The notes under the pieces were generated by a model that did not search any database, was not told where the DNA came from, and was given only the letters and a program-made list of their open reading frames with translations. A stretch of DNA of 16,924 nucleotides, taken from positions 45,587-62,510 of the forward strand of contig NW_006920888.1 of NCBI RefSeq assembly GCF_000417875.1, given 5' to 3'. Below, piece by piece: positions 7,383-15,908 of this stretch; the first letter of the stretch is position 1, and the number at the start of each line of letters is the position of its first letter. Position numbers and translations under genes: made by a program. This stretch comes from Pseudozyma flocculosa PF-1. Its lineage: Eukaryota > Basidiomycota > Ustilaginomycetes > Ustilaginales > Ustilaginaceae.

Positions 7383-10300
7383 CCATGCCGCTGCGCCACA
7401 GCCACCTTACCCAAACCATCCCGCGTCAGCCAACGGCAGCGCAAACAACGCCTCATTCCCACAGCACGGCAGCCATCTCCACCCGAATGGCGCACAGATG
7501 GACCCTTACCGCCACGGCCAGGCAGGCTACCAGGTCCCCGCCGCTTACCACCACCAGCACTCCGCACCCATCTCGCCAGGACGCACACCCGGTCCGCTTC
7601 CGCAAAACGCCCCGCACTGGCAGTCGCAGCCTACAACCGACCTAGACCCTCGCCTCGCACGTCAGGCTCCATCCGGATATGCATCCTACGATGCCACTAG
7701 TGCCTACCCTGTCCACCCTCAGCACCAGCACCAGCACCAGCACCAGCACCAGCACCAGCACCAGCACCAGCATCAGCACCATTCCGCCAACCCCAGAGCG
7801 CCGCCACAGCAGCACCAGCCCTCTTACGTCTCAACCGACTCCTCCAGCTTTGGACCCCAAGCTGCCGCCGCTGCCCAGCATCAGCGTCCGATCGACCCCT
7901 ACATCGGCGCCCACCCCGGCTGGTCCTCGACCGCGCCCCCTCCCTCGGTCCTCCAGAGCTCCGCTGCATCCAGCGCGCAGTCAAGGGCGCAGGGCGACAT
8001 TGCACAGCGCGGATCGGCCTCGAGCAGCATCGGCGGCGGCGGCGGCGGTAATGGCCTTGCATCTAGCTCACGGGGCTACTCGGCCAAACTCGAGGACCTC
8101 GACGAGTATGACGATGACGACTTGGGCGGCAAAGGCCGAGACGGCGACGGCGGCGGTGGAGCGGCGGGCGCCGGCCCCGTCCAGAAGGGCACCAGCGACT
8201 TTGTCAAGAAGCTCTTTGGCATGCTCAGCGACCCGGCCTACGAAAACGTCGTCACGTGGAACCCGTCGGGCGAGAGCTTCGTCGTCAAGGACATGAACGA
8301 CTTCACCAAGCACGTTTTGCCGCGCAACTTCCGCCACTCGAACTTTGCCAGCTTCGTGCGCCAGCTCAACAAGTACGACTTCCACAAGATCAAGAACCCA
8401 GAGGACCCCGGCTCCAACGTTGGCGAGCACATGTGGGAGTTCCAGCACCCGGACTTTATTCGCGGCCGCGACGACCTGCTCGAGAATGTGCGGCGCAAGA
8501 TCCCCGCAAAGAAAAAAGGCGGCGCCAAGGTCGCCAGCGTTCCCACAGACGGCGCCATCGACGGCCGCGACGAAAGCCCGACGCTGCCGCCGCCGGGCGA
8601 GGCGGCAGAGAGCGCGGCCGAATCCTACTCGGAGCTCAAAGCGCAGGTGGCCAACCTGACGGCGGTCCAGGACCAGCTGAGCAGCCACATCAACGGCCTC
8701 ACCAAGCAGTACCAGGGCATCATTGGCGAGATGCTCACCTACCAGAAGAACATGGTGCAGCAGGACCAGCTCATGCAGAGCCTCATTCAGTATCTGATGA
8801 ACGTCGAGGCCGACAAGCGCAGCGAGGCTAACATGCTCGCCAACGGTGGAGGCGGCGGCGGCAGTAGTGGCGGCGCTATCGGCGATGGCGGAGCCTTTGT
8901 GCCTTCGGACGAGGCCAACCGGCTGATCGGCAACTACGAGGACGTCACACAGGCCTCGTTTGCCACCATGAGCGAGATCTCGCAGCGCATGGCCAGCATC
9001 CGGCCGGGCCTCGTCGGCGGCGCATCATCGGCCTCGGGGCCGGCGCAGGCGCGTGGGCGGGCCGATGTTCGTCACCCTGCGGTGTCGGCCTCGACGTCGG
9101 CACCACTCTCGCCAAAGAGTGTCAGCTCGCCCCGGGATAGCTCGGGACGGCCTACCAGTACATCGACATCATCGTCGGCGGGCAGCGATGCCAAGGGCAA
9201 GGGGACGGCCCGCGATGTGGCCAGCGGCGGCGCCGACAACGACAATGTCACCTCGCTGCACCCTCCCCACCAGCATCTCGAGTCGGACGGCACCACGGCT
9301 CAGCTGCTCGAGTCGGCCGCAGGCTCGCTAAGCCATCCGGACCTGGCCCAGTTCGAGCGCGCCGGCCTGCGCGTGTTCACCGTCGGCACGCTGCAGCCGA
9401 GGGAGGGCAACGAGGACTACCTCGCCAACAATGCGGCTGATGCGACGGCTGGGTCTCGTGGGGCCAAGTCGGCGCAGAGCAGCTTTGCCGAGGCGGTGGG
9501 TGCCGCCTTCCGGAAGCAGGCCTCGCCCAACGGCTCGTCGTCGGCGGGCAGCGCCAACGACTATGGCCTGCGCGTGCCGCAGCTCGAGGACCTGCCGCGC
9601 AACATGCCACGCATCGACGGCCGGTCCAACTCGATCTCGGGCTCGCCGAACCCTTACGGCCCTGCCGCCACCGCTGCCGGCGGGAACGGCGGCAGGGCGA
9701 GCGATGCCAAAGATGGGAGTGTCACGCCCTCTGACGAAGGCGGCAGCAGCAGTGGTAGTGGCGGCGGCGGCGGCGGCGGCAACTACCTGCGCGTGCGGCG
9801 GTCGACGTTCGTACCCGGCTGGGCGATTCCGCCGCGAGTGCTGCTGGTCGACGACGACGCCGTGTGCCGCAAGCTCAGCTCCAAGTTCCTGCAGGTGTTT
9901 GGCTGCAGCATCGACTACGCCGTCGATGGCATGTCGGCGGTCAACAAGATGAATCTGGAAAAGTACGACCTGGTCCTGATGGACATTGTCATGCCCAACC
10001 TCGACGGCGTGTCGGCCACGTCGCTCATCCGCCAGTTTGACCCGCGCACGCCCATCATCTCGATGACGTCCAACTCGGGGCCGAGCGAGCTGATGCAGTA
10101 CATGGCCAACGGCATGAACGACATCTTGCCCAAGCCGTTTACCAAGGAGGGCCTGCTCAATATGCTCGAGGTGAGTGGCCGTCGGTGCGATGGCGGGCGA
10201 CGCTGGAGGAGGCGCAATGCCCGGACGCGCGGGGCGCCACGGGCACTAAATCTGACCTTGCGTCTTGGATCCATCCCCTTTCCTCCCGTCACCTTGTCTC

Positions 10301-10909
10301 ATTTCGTCTCTCTGCCCTTGACTTGGCCCCTAACAGAAACATCTGATCCACCTCAAGACGGTGCAGAAGATGGAAGAGATCCCGCGCTCGCTCGGGCTGG
10401 GCCCCGTGACCGAGTCGGCGCTGCAAAACGCGCTGCAGGCCTCGACGCTGCACCGCCTGTCCAACGCCGGGCAAGGGCCGTCGTCGTCGTCGTCGTCCGG
10501 TGGCGGGCAGTCGCTCTTCACGTCGTCGGCCGGGCCAGGCGACGGCAACAGCGGGCAGGGTCAGGGGCAGGGGCAGGGGCAAGGGCAGGGGCAAGGGCAG
10601 GACGGCTCGACCCTCAACCCCCTGGCCGGGATGGGCTTCTCGGACGAGGAGTACATTGCGATGCTGCAGAACCTGATCGCGGCAGGCAGCTTTTCAGACG
10701 CCTCGGGCAACCTGACCAATCCGGTGTCGTCACTGGTCGGCACGCAGCCGGGCGAAGGCATAGGGCCCAGGAGCAAGGAGGGCACGCCGTCGATGGCCAC
10801 GGGCGGGCTTAAGCGGCAGGCCAGCGAGGGCGAGGAGAGGAATGGCGGCGGCGGTGGCGGTGGCGGCAGCGGCGACGCCAAGAGGGGCAGGTTCACCGAG
10901 ATCCATTGA
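7306..10909 (+). CDS. SKN7: Skn7-type response regulator transcription factor (HSF domain plus receiver)
   Basis: Two exons, 7306-10170 and 10337-10909, joined in phase 0 to give 1145 residues. Seen: a low-complexity N-terminus with 17 consecutive Gln (9-25) and ten Gln-His pairs (139-158). An HSF-type DNA-binding domain follows (about 296-403; FVKKLFGMLSD, RNFRHSNFASFVRQLNKYDF) and ends in a basic KIPAKKK likely to help nuclear entry. A coiled coil (about 439-500) comes next. A receiver domain (about 844 onward) has the acidic pocket D849-D851, phospho-acceptor D893 in LVLMDIVMPN, T921 and K943, and is completed by exon 2 (KHLIHLKTVQKM). The tail has eight Gly-Gln pairs (1028-1043). Known for the family: Skn7 receives phosphate from the Sln1/Ypd1-type phosphorelay and controls oxidative-stress, osmotic and cell-wall genes, often with Yap1-type factors. 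It is larger than yeast Skn7 (about 620 residues), mainly through disordered insertions. Confidence 0.95.
7330..7380 (+). repeat. Pure (CAG)17 tract coding poly-Gln
   Basis: Seventeen uninterrupted CAG codons near the N-terminus of the SKN7-type protein. Pure trinucleotide tracts like this are prone to length change. Confidence 0.95.
7720..7779 (+). repeat. CAGCAC hexamer repeat coding Gln-His
   Basis: Ten six-base units, the ninth with CAT in place of CAC, in frame in the SKN7-type gene. They encode alternating Gln and His at residues 139-158. Confidence 0.9.
10171..10336 (+). other. Spliceosomal intron of the SKN7-type gene (166 nt)
   Basis: Donor GAG|GTGAGT, a candidate branch point in AATCTGACC (about 10250), a pyrimidine-rich stretch, and acceptor TAACAG|AAA. 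Splicing restores the end of the receiver domain (LLNMLE then KHLIHLK), which strongly supports it. The retained intron has no in-frame stop; read-through would continue in a different frame of exon 2 to a stop at about 10812. Confidence 0.92.
10553..10600 (+). repeat. GGGCAG hexamer repeat coding Gly-Gln
   Basis: Eight imperfect units (GGGCAG with GGT and CAA variants) in exon 2 of the SKN7-type gene. The G-runs at six-base spacing could also form a G-quadruplex on the plus strand or its RNA. Confidence 0.85.
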
Positions 10910-11751
10910 GCGCGGTCGACGTGCGTACTGCGGTCTGGCCGTCGTCGTCGTCGTCGTCGCCTCGCCCTGCCCTGCCTGTCCGGACCTGCCTCGTTGCGCC
11001 CCTCGACCCTCCTGCCTTGAATCGCCCCTGCTGGATCGCCGGTCAATGCTGCGCTGCCTCACTCGCGCCTTTTTTTCGTTCCTTGGCTTTCCCGCAGCGC
11101 CTAGCCCCCTCTCCCCTCTCCCCGCGCAACCCCTTGAAACGAACACTTTCGCAGCACCTGCAGGAAGAGGCACACTGTACGCTAGTCTTTCCCCGTCCTC
11201 TATATTATTGTCCTGGTCGCCGACGTCTTCTCCCTCGCTTTCTCTCCCTCTCTCTCTTTCTCTGCCCTTTTTCTCGTTTGCCCCCCAACCTTTCCGCTCT
11301 GCAACCTGCTCTGCACATCTCGTGACGCTGCGCTCTCGAACGTCGTCGAAGTATACACACTGTACCACCTCCTCTCCCTGCCTTCCTGCCTCGCTCCCTG
11401 CCTCGATCGCTTGCTAGTTTGCAACCGCAGGCACCACTCTGCGCTCTTTCTTTGCCGTCGTTCTGCTCGGGGAGAAAATGGGAATGGATCCACTGTCCTT
11501 TTATCCTTGGCTCAAAGCTGTGTCTCTGCGGTGAGAGGATGCGGGGAGGAAGAGAAGGGATGCACAGACGGGCGGGGTGAAGCACCGGGATTGGAGATGA
11601 ATTGGGCTCGAGGGGAGGATAACGGTGGTGCGGGAGCAGGTGACTAGACATCGGGCTGAGCTAGAGAAGGGAGGTGGGGGAAGCGGGAAGGACGGGGGCG
11701 GAGCGGCAGGGGCAAGCGACGTGAAGGGAGATGGATGCTGAGCCGATGCCT
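10910..11751. other. Intergenic region between convergent SKN7-type and PhlG-like genes
   Basis: About 840 bp. It opens with a TCG/GTC trinucleotide run (about 10937-10958) and continues as a C/T-rich stretch with CTCTCT repeats (about 11226-11270). It becomes purine-rich on the plus strand from about 11530, which is pyrimidine-rich on the other strand. No convincing gene; this should hold the 3' UTRs of both neighbours. Confidence 0.6.
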
Positions 11752-12891
11752 CTACGCCGGCGTCGGTCTCTTGGTCTTCTTCACCATGCCCCCCTTGGAC
11801 GGGGCGGCATCGACGTTGGACGAGGCGCCGCCGTCGAACAAGGTCCCCAGGCCCGACAAGGCGGCAGCGACAACGGCAACGGGACCGTCGGACGAGGCGG
11901 TGTCGGTGGCGGTGGCGTTGGAGGGAGGTTTAGCGAAGCGGCGGTAGATGTGGGGCAGGAATCCGCCGAGGTGGGTAAACTCCTGCTGGTCGTGTGCGAA
12001 CTGGAGGCTGGCAATGTGGCGACCGACAAAGGCCTTTTGGATGCCGAGCGGGCTCGCGATGGGGTCGAGCGGCAGCAGACCGAGGAGGCTGACGCGGCTA
12101 GCGAGAAAGTAGCGGCTGCGCAGCACCAGTCCGTCTCCGTCGGGCGACTTGTACCAGAGGTGGATCATATCGATGACCTTGAGCGGACCCAGGTAGATTT
12201 CGCCGCACGCATCCGCCACGACGCCCGCCTGCTCGAAGCGGCTCTCGTCGAGACCAAAGTGGGCCGGCGGGAACCAGTGGATGGCAATGTCCTCCTGCGT
12301 GTCCCCGATGATTTCGCGGATGGTGTGCACGCTGCCGTAGAGCTTCTGTTTATCGTCGAAGAGCGGGTTGTCAAACGTCGCGCTGGCCGACGACGAAATC
12401 GAGACGTGGGCGTACGGGTGCCAGAGCATGTACCGCTCCGACTCGCCGGAATGCCACCACATCCACCACTGCACCATGTCGGCCGTCGCACCGGGAAAGT
12501 AGGTGCGCGACGAAACGTACCCGGCCCCCGACTGGTTGTAGGCGCACCATGCGTCTTCGTGCTGCAGCGTCGTCGAGGCGGGGACGAGGATCGTGTCGAG
12601 GTCCGACAGGTCCGGCTGCAGCGCCTGCGTCTCGCAGCAGATCGGGCTCCGACTCGGCTCCACCATCGACGGACGCACGTACAGGTTGCGCGTGAAGAAA
12701 CGCTCGTACGGCTTTCCTCGGACCGCAACGGCGTTTTTGCTGTACTGGTCGATGAGCTCCGGCTGGTAGTAGGTGTACGGTATCATGCCCGGCGGCGCGT
12801 CGGCCATGATGTCGGCGTGGGATGCCTGCTTGCCCCAGACGAGGGGGACGAGGAGGGGGAGGAGAACGAGGGGCGTGGTGCCAAGGCGCAT
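11752..12891 (-). CDS. Putatively secreted 2,4-diacetylphloroglucinol hydrolase (PhlG) family protein
   Basis: Single exon, 379 residues, start at 12891 with A at -3. The first 20 or so residues (MRLG then TPLVLLPLLVPLVWG) read as a cleavable signal peptide, and sequons NQS (119) and NAT (325) fit secretion. Family motifs seen: WWMWWHSGESERYMLWHPYAHV (about 142-163, shown to name the family), IHWFPPAHF (about 204-212), MIHLW (242-246) followed by LRSRYFL, and HDQQE (300-304) followed by GGFLPHIYRRF. From memory, bacterial PhlG binds zinc through an HxxxE pair and needs a His about 56 residues before it; H244, H300 and E304 here keep that spacing. Known for the family: zinc-dependent cleavage of a carbon-carbon bond that removes an acetyl group from acylphloroglucinols, detoxifying a Pseudomonas antifungal. 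The true substrate here is unknown. The C-terminal 55 residues are low-complexity and Lys-tailed. Confidence 0.78.
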   Translation of the reverse strand: MRLGTTPLVLLPLLVPLVWGKQASHADIMADAPPGMIPYTYYQPELIDQYSKNAVAVRGKPYERFFTRNLYVRPSMVEPSRSPICCETQALQPDLSDLDTILVPASTTLQHEDAWCAYNQSGAGYVSSRTYFPGATADMVQWWMWWHSGESERYMLWHPYAHVSISSSASATFDNPLFDDKQKLYGSVHTIREIIGDTQEDIAIHWFPPAHFGLDESRFEQAGVVADACGEIYLGPLKVIDMIHLWYKSPDGDGLVLRSRYFLASRVSLLGLLPLDPIASPLGIQKAFVGRHIASLQFAHDQQEFTHLGGFLPHIYRRFAKPPSNATATDTASSDGPVAVVAAALSGLGTLFDGGASSNVDAAPSKGGMVKKTKRPTPA

Positions 12892-12990
12892 CGTGGTTGG
12901 GCTTGAGACGGGCGTTGTGCGGCCGGGTCTTGGGGTGAGCAGGGGCGGATGGAGTGAAGGCTGGGGATCAACGTGCTGGATCCTCGCTCG

Positions 12991-12997
12991 TATATAT
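12991..12997 (-). promoter_or_regulatory. TATA-like element upstream of the PhlG-like gene
   Basis: TATATA lies about 100 bp upstream of the ATG at 12891 in GC-rich surroundings, a normal distance for a fungal TATA box. It suggests a regulated rather than housekeeping promoter. Confidence 0.45.
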
Positions 12998-13390
12998 CGC
13001 TACCTCGACGGTCGCGAGAGTGTACATACGAGAAGGCTACACATGGCAACGCGCCGCGGGGACGGCCCTGCCTCGCCAAAGCCAGCCGACCTGGTACCGA
13101 GTTTCCCCACAGTCTCTTGCCCGACCACAGCCAGCCAGCCAGCCGGCCAGCCAGCGACGCCATCTGGGCCGCTGAGCCCGTCGCGCCAGCCGACGAAGCC
13201 TGCACGTCGTCTCCCACCGCCCCCACTCTCGCCGTCTTAGGGTATGTAGCGTCCCGAGCATGTAGTCAAGGCTGGCTGAATCAATCTCGAACCTCTGTCT
13301 GTCCCTCCTTCCCCAGATGGTAGCGCAGCAGAGCGTAGAACTACGTGCAATCGCGCGGGCGCCTGGCGTGGACCGGGGTCGGCGGCGCAT

Positions 13391-13424
13391 AGGCTAGGCC
13401 AGGCTAGGCTAGGCTAGGCTAGGC
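13391..13424. repeat. AGGCT pentanucleotide array
   Basis: About seven near-perfect AGGCT units, one with AGGCC. Simple repeat in intergenic DNA. Confidence 0.85.
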
Positions 13425-13796
13425 TGTCTAGAGCCCAAGGTGGTAGCGTGCAGCGCCAATTTGTCCAGGCGAGATTGAAAAGATGGCACGGCATGGCGTG
13501 ACGTGGCTAGCCGACCTGGATGCTTTTTGACAGATAGACCAACTACCGACAATTGTCGTCGTCGGCTGCATCACAAGTGCAATGGCGTGGTGTAGCGTGA
13601 TGCCGGTCACCTGGTCTCTTCCCTTCCACCGCATCACCTAGGTCGGGGAGCGGTGATCGTCGTACTGCAATTTTCCTCCAATTCGGCATGGGTAGTGTAA
13701 TACGAGCAGCGAAGGTGGTGATGGCAAAACAAGAATTCATGGCAATCGTGACCCACCAACCTTGACGAGAGACTAGAGTGGTCGACGACGGCGCCA

Positions 13797-13838
13797 GCCT
13801 TGCCTTGCCTTGCCTTGCCTCGCCTTGCCTCGCCTTGA
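13797..13838. repeat. CCTTG pentanucleotide array
   Basis: About eight units of CCTTG, with CCTCG variants in the second half. Simple repeat in intergenic DNA. Confidence 0.85.
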
Positions 13839-14051
13839 CTAAGAGCTGCCTCGCTTGTCATTGTCGCGCTCCCTCGCTCGCTGGCGAATAGACTCGGATT
13901 GTCTTTTCCTTCGCGCGACAACCGCTATTGCTGTCCCGCTTTGGCCATCTGCCCAGGCCCAGGCGGCGCGACTGTGGAGAGTAGGCCAGCTACGACATCG
14001 ATGATGGTGTCAACGTGCTGGCCGGGGCTTCAACACGCGCCCCTCCACGAT

Positions 14052-14146
14052 CCCGCTAAGGTAAGTCGCTCCGCTGCGGCGCCTAGCTGCGACCAAGAAC
14101 CGATCGCTCCTTCTCTCGCTCTCATTCTGCAGGGCCCCTTAGCGGG
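14052..14146 (+). other. Intron-like cassette flanked by inverted repeats
   Basis: A 72-nt block (14061-14132) starts AAG|GTAAGT and ends with a C/T-rich stretch and CTGCAG|G, matching a spliceosomal intron. No clear CTRAC branch point was found. It is flanked exactly by CCCGCTAAG (14052-14060) and CTTAGCGGG (14138-14146), which are reverse complements. The surrounding plus-strand frame (about 13899-14216) stays open with or without the block, but its composition does not look coding. A host transcript is not otherwise evident. Confidence 0.35.
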
Positions 14147-14224
14147 TTGGTCTCGTCTGCATTGCATTGCGCCGTCGCCACCGACACATCAACGAGGATG
14201 GCCGATCGGGATCTAGGTCTAGGT

Positions 14225-15559
14225 TTAGGTCGAGGCGTGCACCTGGGCCGTGACGCGCTTGGCCATGGCGCCGCGGATAAAGGCCACTGTCGACCTGGCA
14301 GCTTGCCGACACAGGTCGGCCGCTCTTTGCCTCTGCAGCGCAGCCGCCGTGGGGGAAAAGAGGCCGGGACGAAGGGAGCGAGCGAGCGGGGAGACGGTCG
14401 GGACGGTTAGCATGTGATCCCTTCGCATCGACGGCCGATGGCGGGGGCGACTCACGTCCTCGAGGCTGACGATGCCGATTGACTCGGCGAAGATCTGGTC
14501 CGAGACGAGCGTCGTCTGGTCTGCCGCTGCTGCTGCCGCTGCGTCAACGCCGGCTCTCGCACCGTCCTGGGATCCTTCTTGCGCCGTCGTCGAGGGGTCG
14601 TGCGTGAATCCGGAAAAGCTAAAGGCAAAGACGTGGGTGCTGAGGGCGTAGTTGAGCTCGGTGGGCGTTGGGTCGAGGAGGACGATGGTGCTGCGGCGCG
14701 CCATAGAGGCGGAAGGGGGGCAAGGGAAGTCGGGGATGGTCAGGGACAAGCCAGTCTAGTCACGCAGCCGAACGATGGAGCGGGGGCATGGAGCCTGGGC
14801 TGTACTGCACTGCGCCACGCCGCGCCGCGCCGCACCGCACCGCACCGCACCGCACCGCACCGCACCGCGTACTCACTCCTGCTGTGCATCTTGCTGGTCG
14901 TTGAAGTCGTCGACGTGTGGCAGGCCGTTGTCGGTCCTCCATTCATTCGCCCTTGCTCTGATCTGCGCGTCGCCGAGGACGGACCCGCTGGCCTGGCGGA
15001 GGACGGTGCCCTGATCGCGCCTTAGGACTGCGCAGGAACAGGCGGCGACGGTGCCCCTTGCGACGATGCCGGCGTCGAGGAGTGCGAGGGATGCGGCGTT
15101 GATGAGGCAGGCCTTTTCCGAGGGCGAGGGAGGGGTGTCTGGGCCAATGAGGAGCGGGTTGCGCGCCCGTGCCGCCGAATCGGTGATGGCGGGTGCGGGC
15201 GGGGAGGAGGTGGTCTGGAGTACGAGCTGTATCATGGAGCGCGGGTGGTGGTGGAGGAGGAGGACCGAGGCGAAGAGGGTGTGGAGCGATGCGGCCATCG
15301 ACTTTGCTGGGATGCCTGCGACGCCCGAGAGCGGGTGTAGGACGATGTCCAAGGTGGCACTGTCGGTGAGCTCGTCGCGGATGCGCACCTCTGTGGGGCC
15401 GAGTATGGATGCGGCGACCTCGAGCGGGCCGGAGCTGAAGGTGGCGCTGCCGTCTGCGCGGGCGAGGCAGCCGATGTGGGCGCGCAGTGGCCGCAGCGCG
15501 GTGGGCGAGGTGCGGGACGACGAGGCGGCGGGTGGTGGTGGTGTTGTTGATGCGTCCAT
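14225..15559 (-). CDS. RRP46: Exosome complex subunit Rrp46 (RNase PH-like fold), three exons
   Basis: Exons 15559-14877, 14690-14456 and 14332-14225 give 341 residues; ATG at 15559 has context AAAATGG. Splicing phase joins GA|C across intron 1, so the frame runs into TIVLLDPTPTELNYALSTHVFAFS, the expected late RNase PH strand block of Rrp46. Earlier blocks: LRPLRAHIGCLARADGSATF (about 22-41), LHPLSGVAGIPAK (74-86), HPRSMIQLVLQ (105-115), ACLINAASLALLDAGI (150-165) and AACSCAVL (172-179). Known for the family: Rrp46 is one of six RNase PH-type subunits of the exosome barrel in nucleus and cytoplasm; it is catalytically inactive in eukaryotes and supports 3'-to-5' RNA processing and decay by Rrp44 and Rrp6. 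It is longer than yeast Rrp46 (about 223), through an insert at about 180-227 and an Ala/Gln-rich insert after the DPTP block. EXOSC5 is the animal counterpart. Confidence 0.88.
14333..14455 (-). other. RRP46 intron 2 (123 nt)
   Basis: Donor GAC|GTGAGT, branch-point match GCTAACC, acceptor CTGCAG|AGG. The length is a multiple of three, the phase is 0, and no stop lies in frame, so retention would only insert 41 residues. Confidence 0.8.
14691..14876 (-). other. RRP46 intron 1 (186 nt) with a pentamer array
   Basis: Donor GGA|GTGAGT, branch-point candidate CCCTGACC about 40 nt before the acceptor, then a C/T-rich tract and CGCCGCAG|CACC. Without splicing, the frame stops immediately at the donor (TGA). 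An array of seven GTGCG-type units (plus strand CGCAC, 14831-14865) lies a few bases inside the donor. Confidence 0.82.
14831..14865. repeat. CGCAC pentanucleotide array, seven units
   Basis: Seven perfect CGCAC units, preceded by CGCGC variants, inside RRP46 intron 1. The RRP46 sense strand reads as repeated GG pairs, which could form a two-layer G-quadruplex. Confidence 0.92.
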
Positions 15560-15908
15560 TTTGCGAGTGCGAGTGCGAGTGCGAGTGCGAGATGGCGAGA
15601 TGGGCGAGGGTCGATGGTTGACAGAGGGGGAGAGAGAAGGCGAGGGGCAATCTTAAATCTCGACGTCGAGGAGCGAAACCAACGTCGGCGAGAAGCCAAA
15701 GAGTCAAAAGTCCAAAAAGGGCGGTCGGCGGGCAAAGGCCAAAAGTGGAGCCAACCGGTTCCGAACAGGCCAACCGCCGCCCGCCGCCCGCCGCCCGCAT
15801 CCAAAAGGAAGAAAGCGGGCGCGCCAAAAAGATGCTCAGACAGAGGCGGCTTTACCTCTTTCCCTACCACCACCAGCCCTCCATTCCAGGGCCGCCATCA
15901 AGACCACC
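15560..15908. promoter_or_regulatory. Shared divergent promoter of RRP46 and TIM54
   Basis: 349 bp separate the two ATGs, which face away from each other. Next to the RRP46 start lies a GCGAGT hexamer array (15563-15591) that would be in its 5' leader. A CCGCCCG repeat lies at about 15777-15797. No TATA box is evident on either strand, which fits two housekeeping genes. Confidence 0.6.
15563..15591. repeat. GCGAGT hexanucleotide array
   Basis: Nearly five units immediately upstream of the RRP46 ATG. On the sense strand it reads CGCACT, so the leader ends in a C-rich repeat followed by AAAATGG. Confidence 0.9.

Larger units (their letters stand above)
12998..14224. other. Intergenic region with simple repeats, no convincing gene
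   Basis: About 1.2 kb between the PhlG-like promoter and the end of RRP46, both minus-strand. It contains CCAG/CAGC repeats (about 13130-13160), an AGGCT pentamer array (13391-13424), a CCTTG pentamer array (about 13797-13838), and an intron-like cassette on the plus strand at 14061-14132. Open frames here are short and lack coding bias. Confidence 0.55.

Noticed and set aside
11731..12906. A 391-codon plus-strand frame opposite the PhlG-like gene
   Set aside because: It mirrors the minus-strand gene, is rich in Val, Arg and Gly, and has no motif. The minus-strand protein carries a signal peptide and family motifs.
13270..13310. A GGTTCGA-like tRNA B-box on the minus strand
   Set aside because: The bases after it do not fit the T-arm consensus, and I found no A-box or cloverleaf stems around it.
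14214..14235. TAGGTC/TAGGTT repeat resembling telomere sequence
   Set aside because: Only three imperfect units, not TTAGGG, and it overlaps the end of the RRP46 coding sequence with genes on both sides.
14943..15827. A 294-codon minus-strand frame overlapping RRP46
   Set aside because: Most of it is His/Arg/Pro repeats, the frame-shifted shadow of RRP46 exon 1, which itself shows clear RNase PH motifs.
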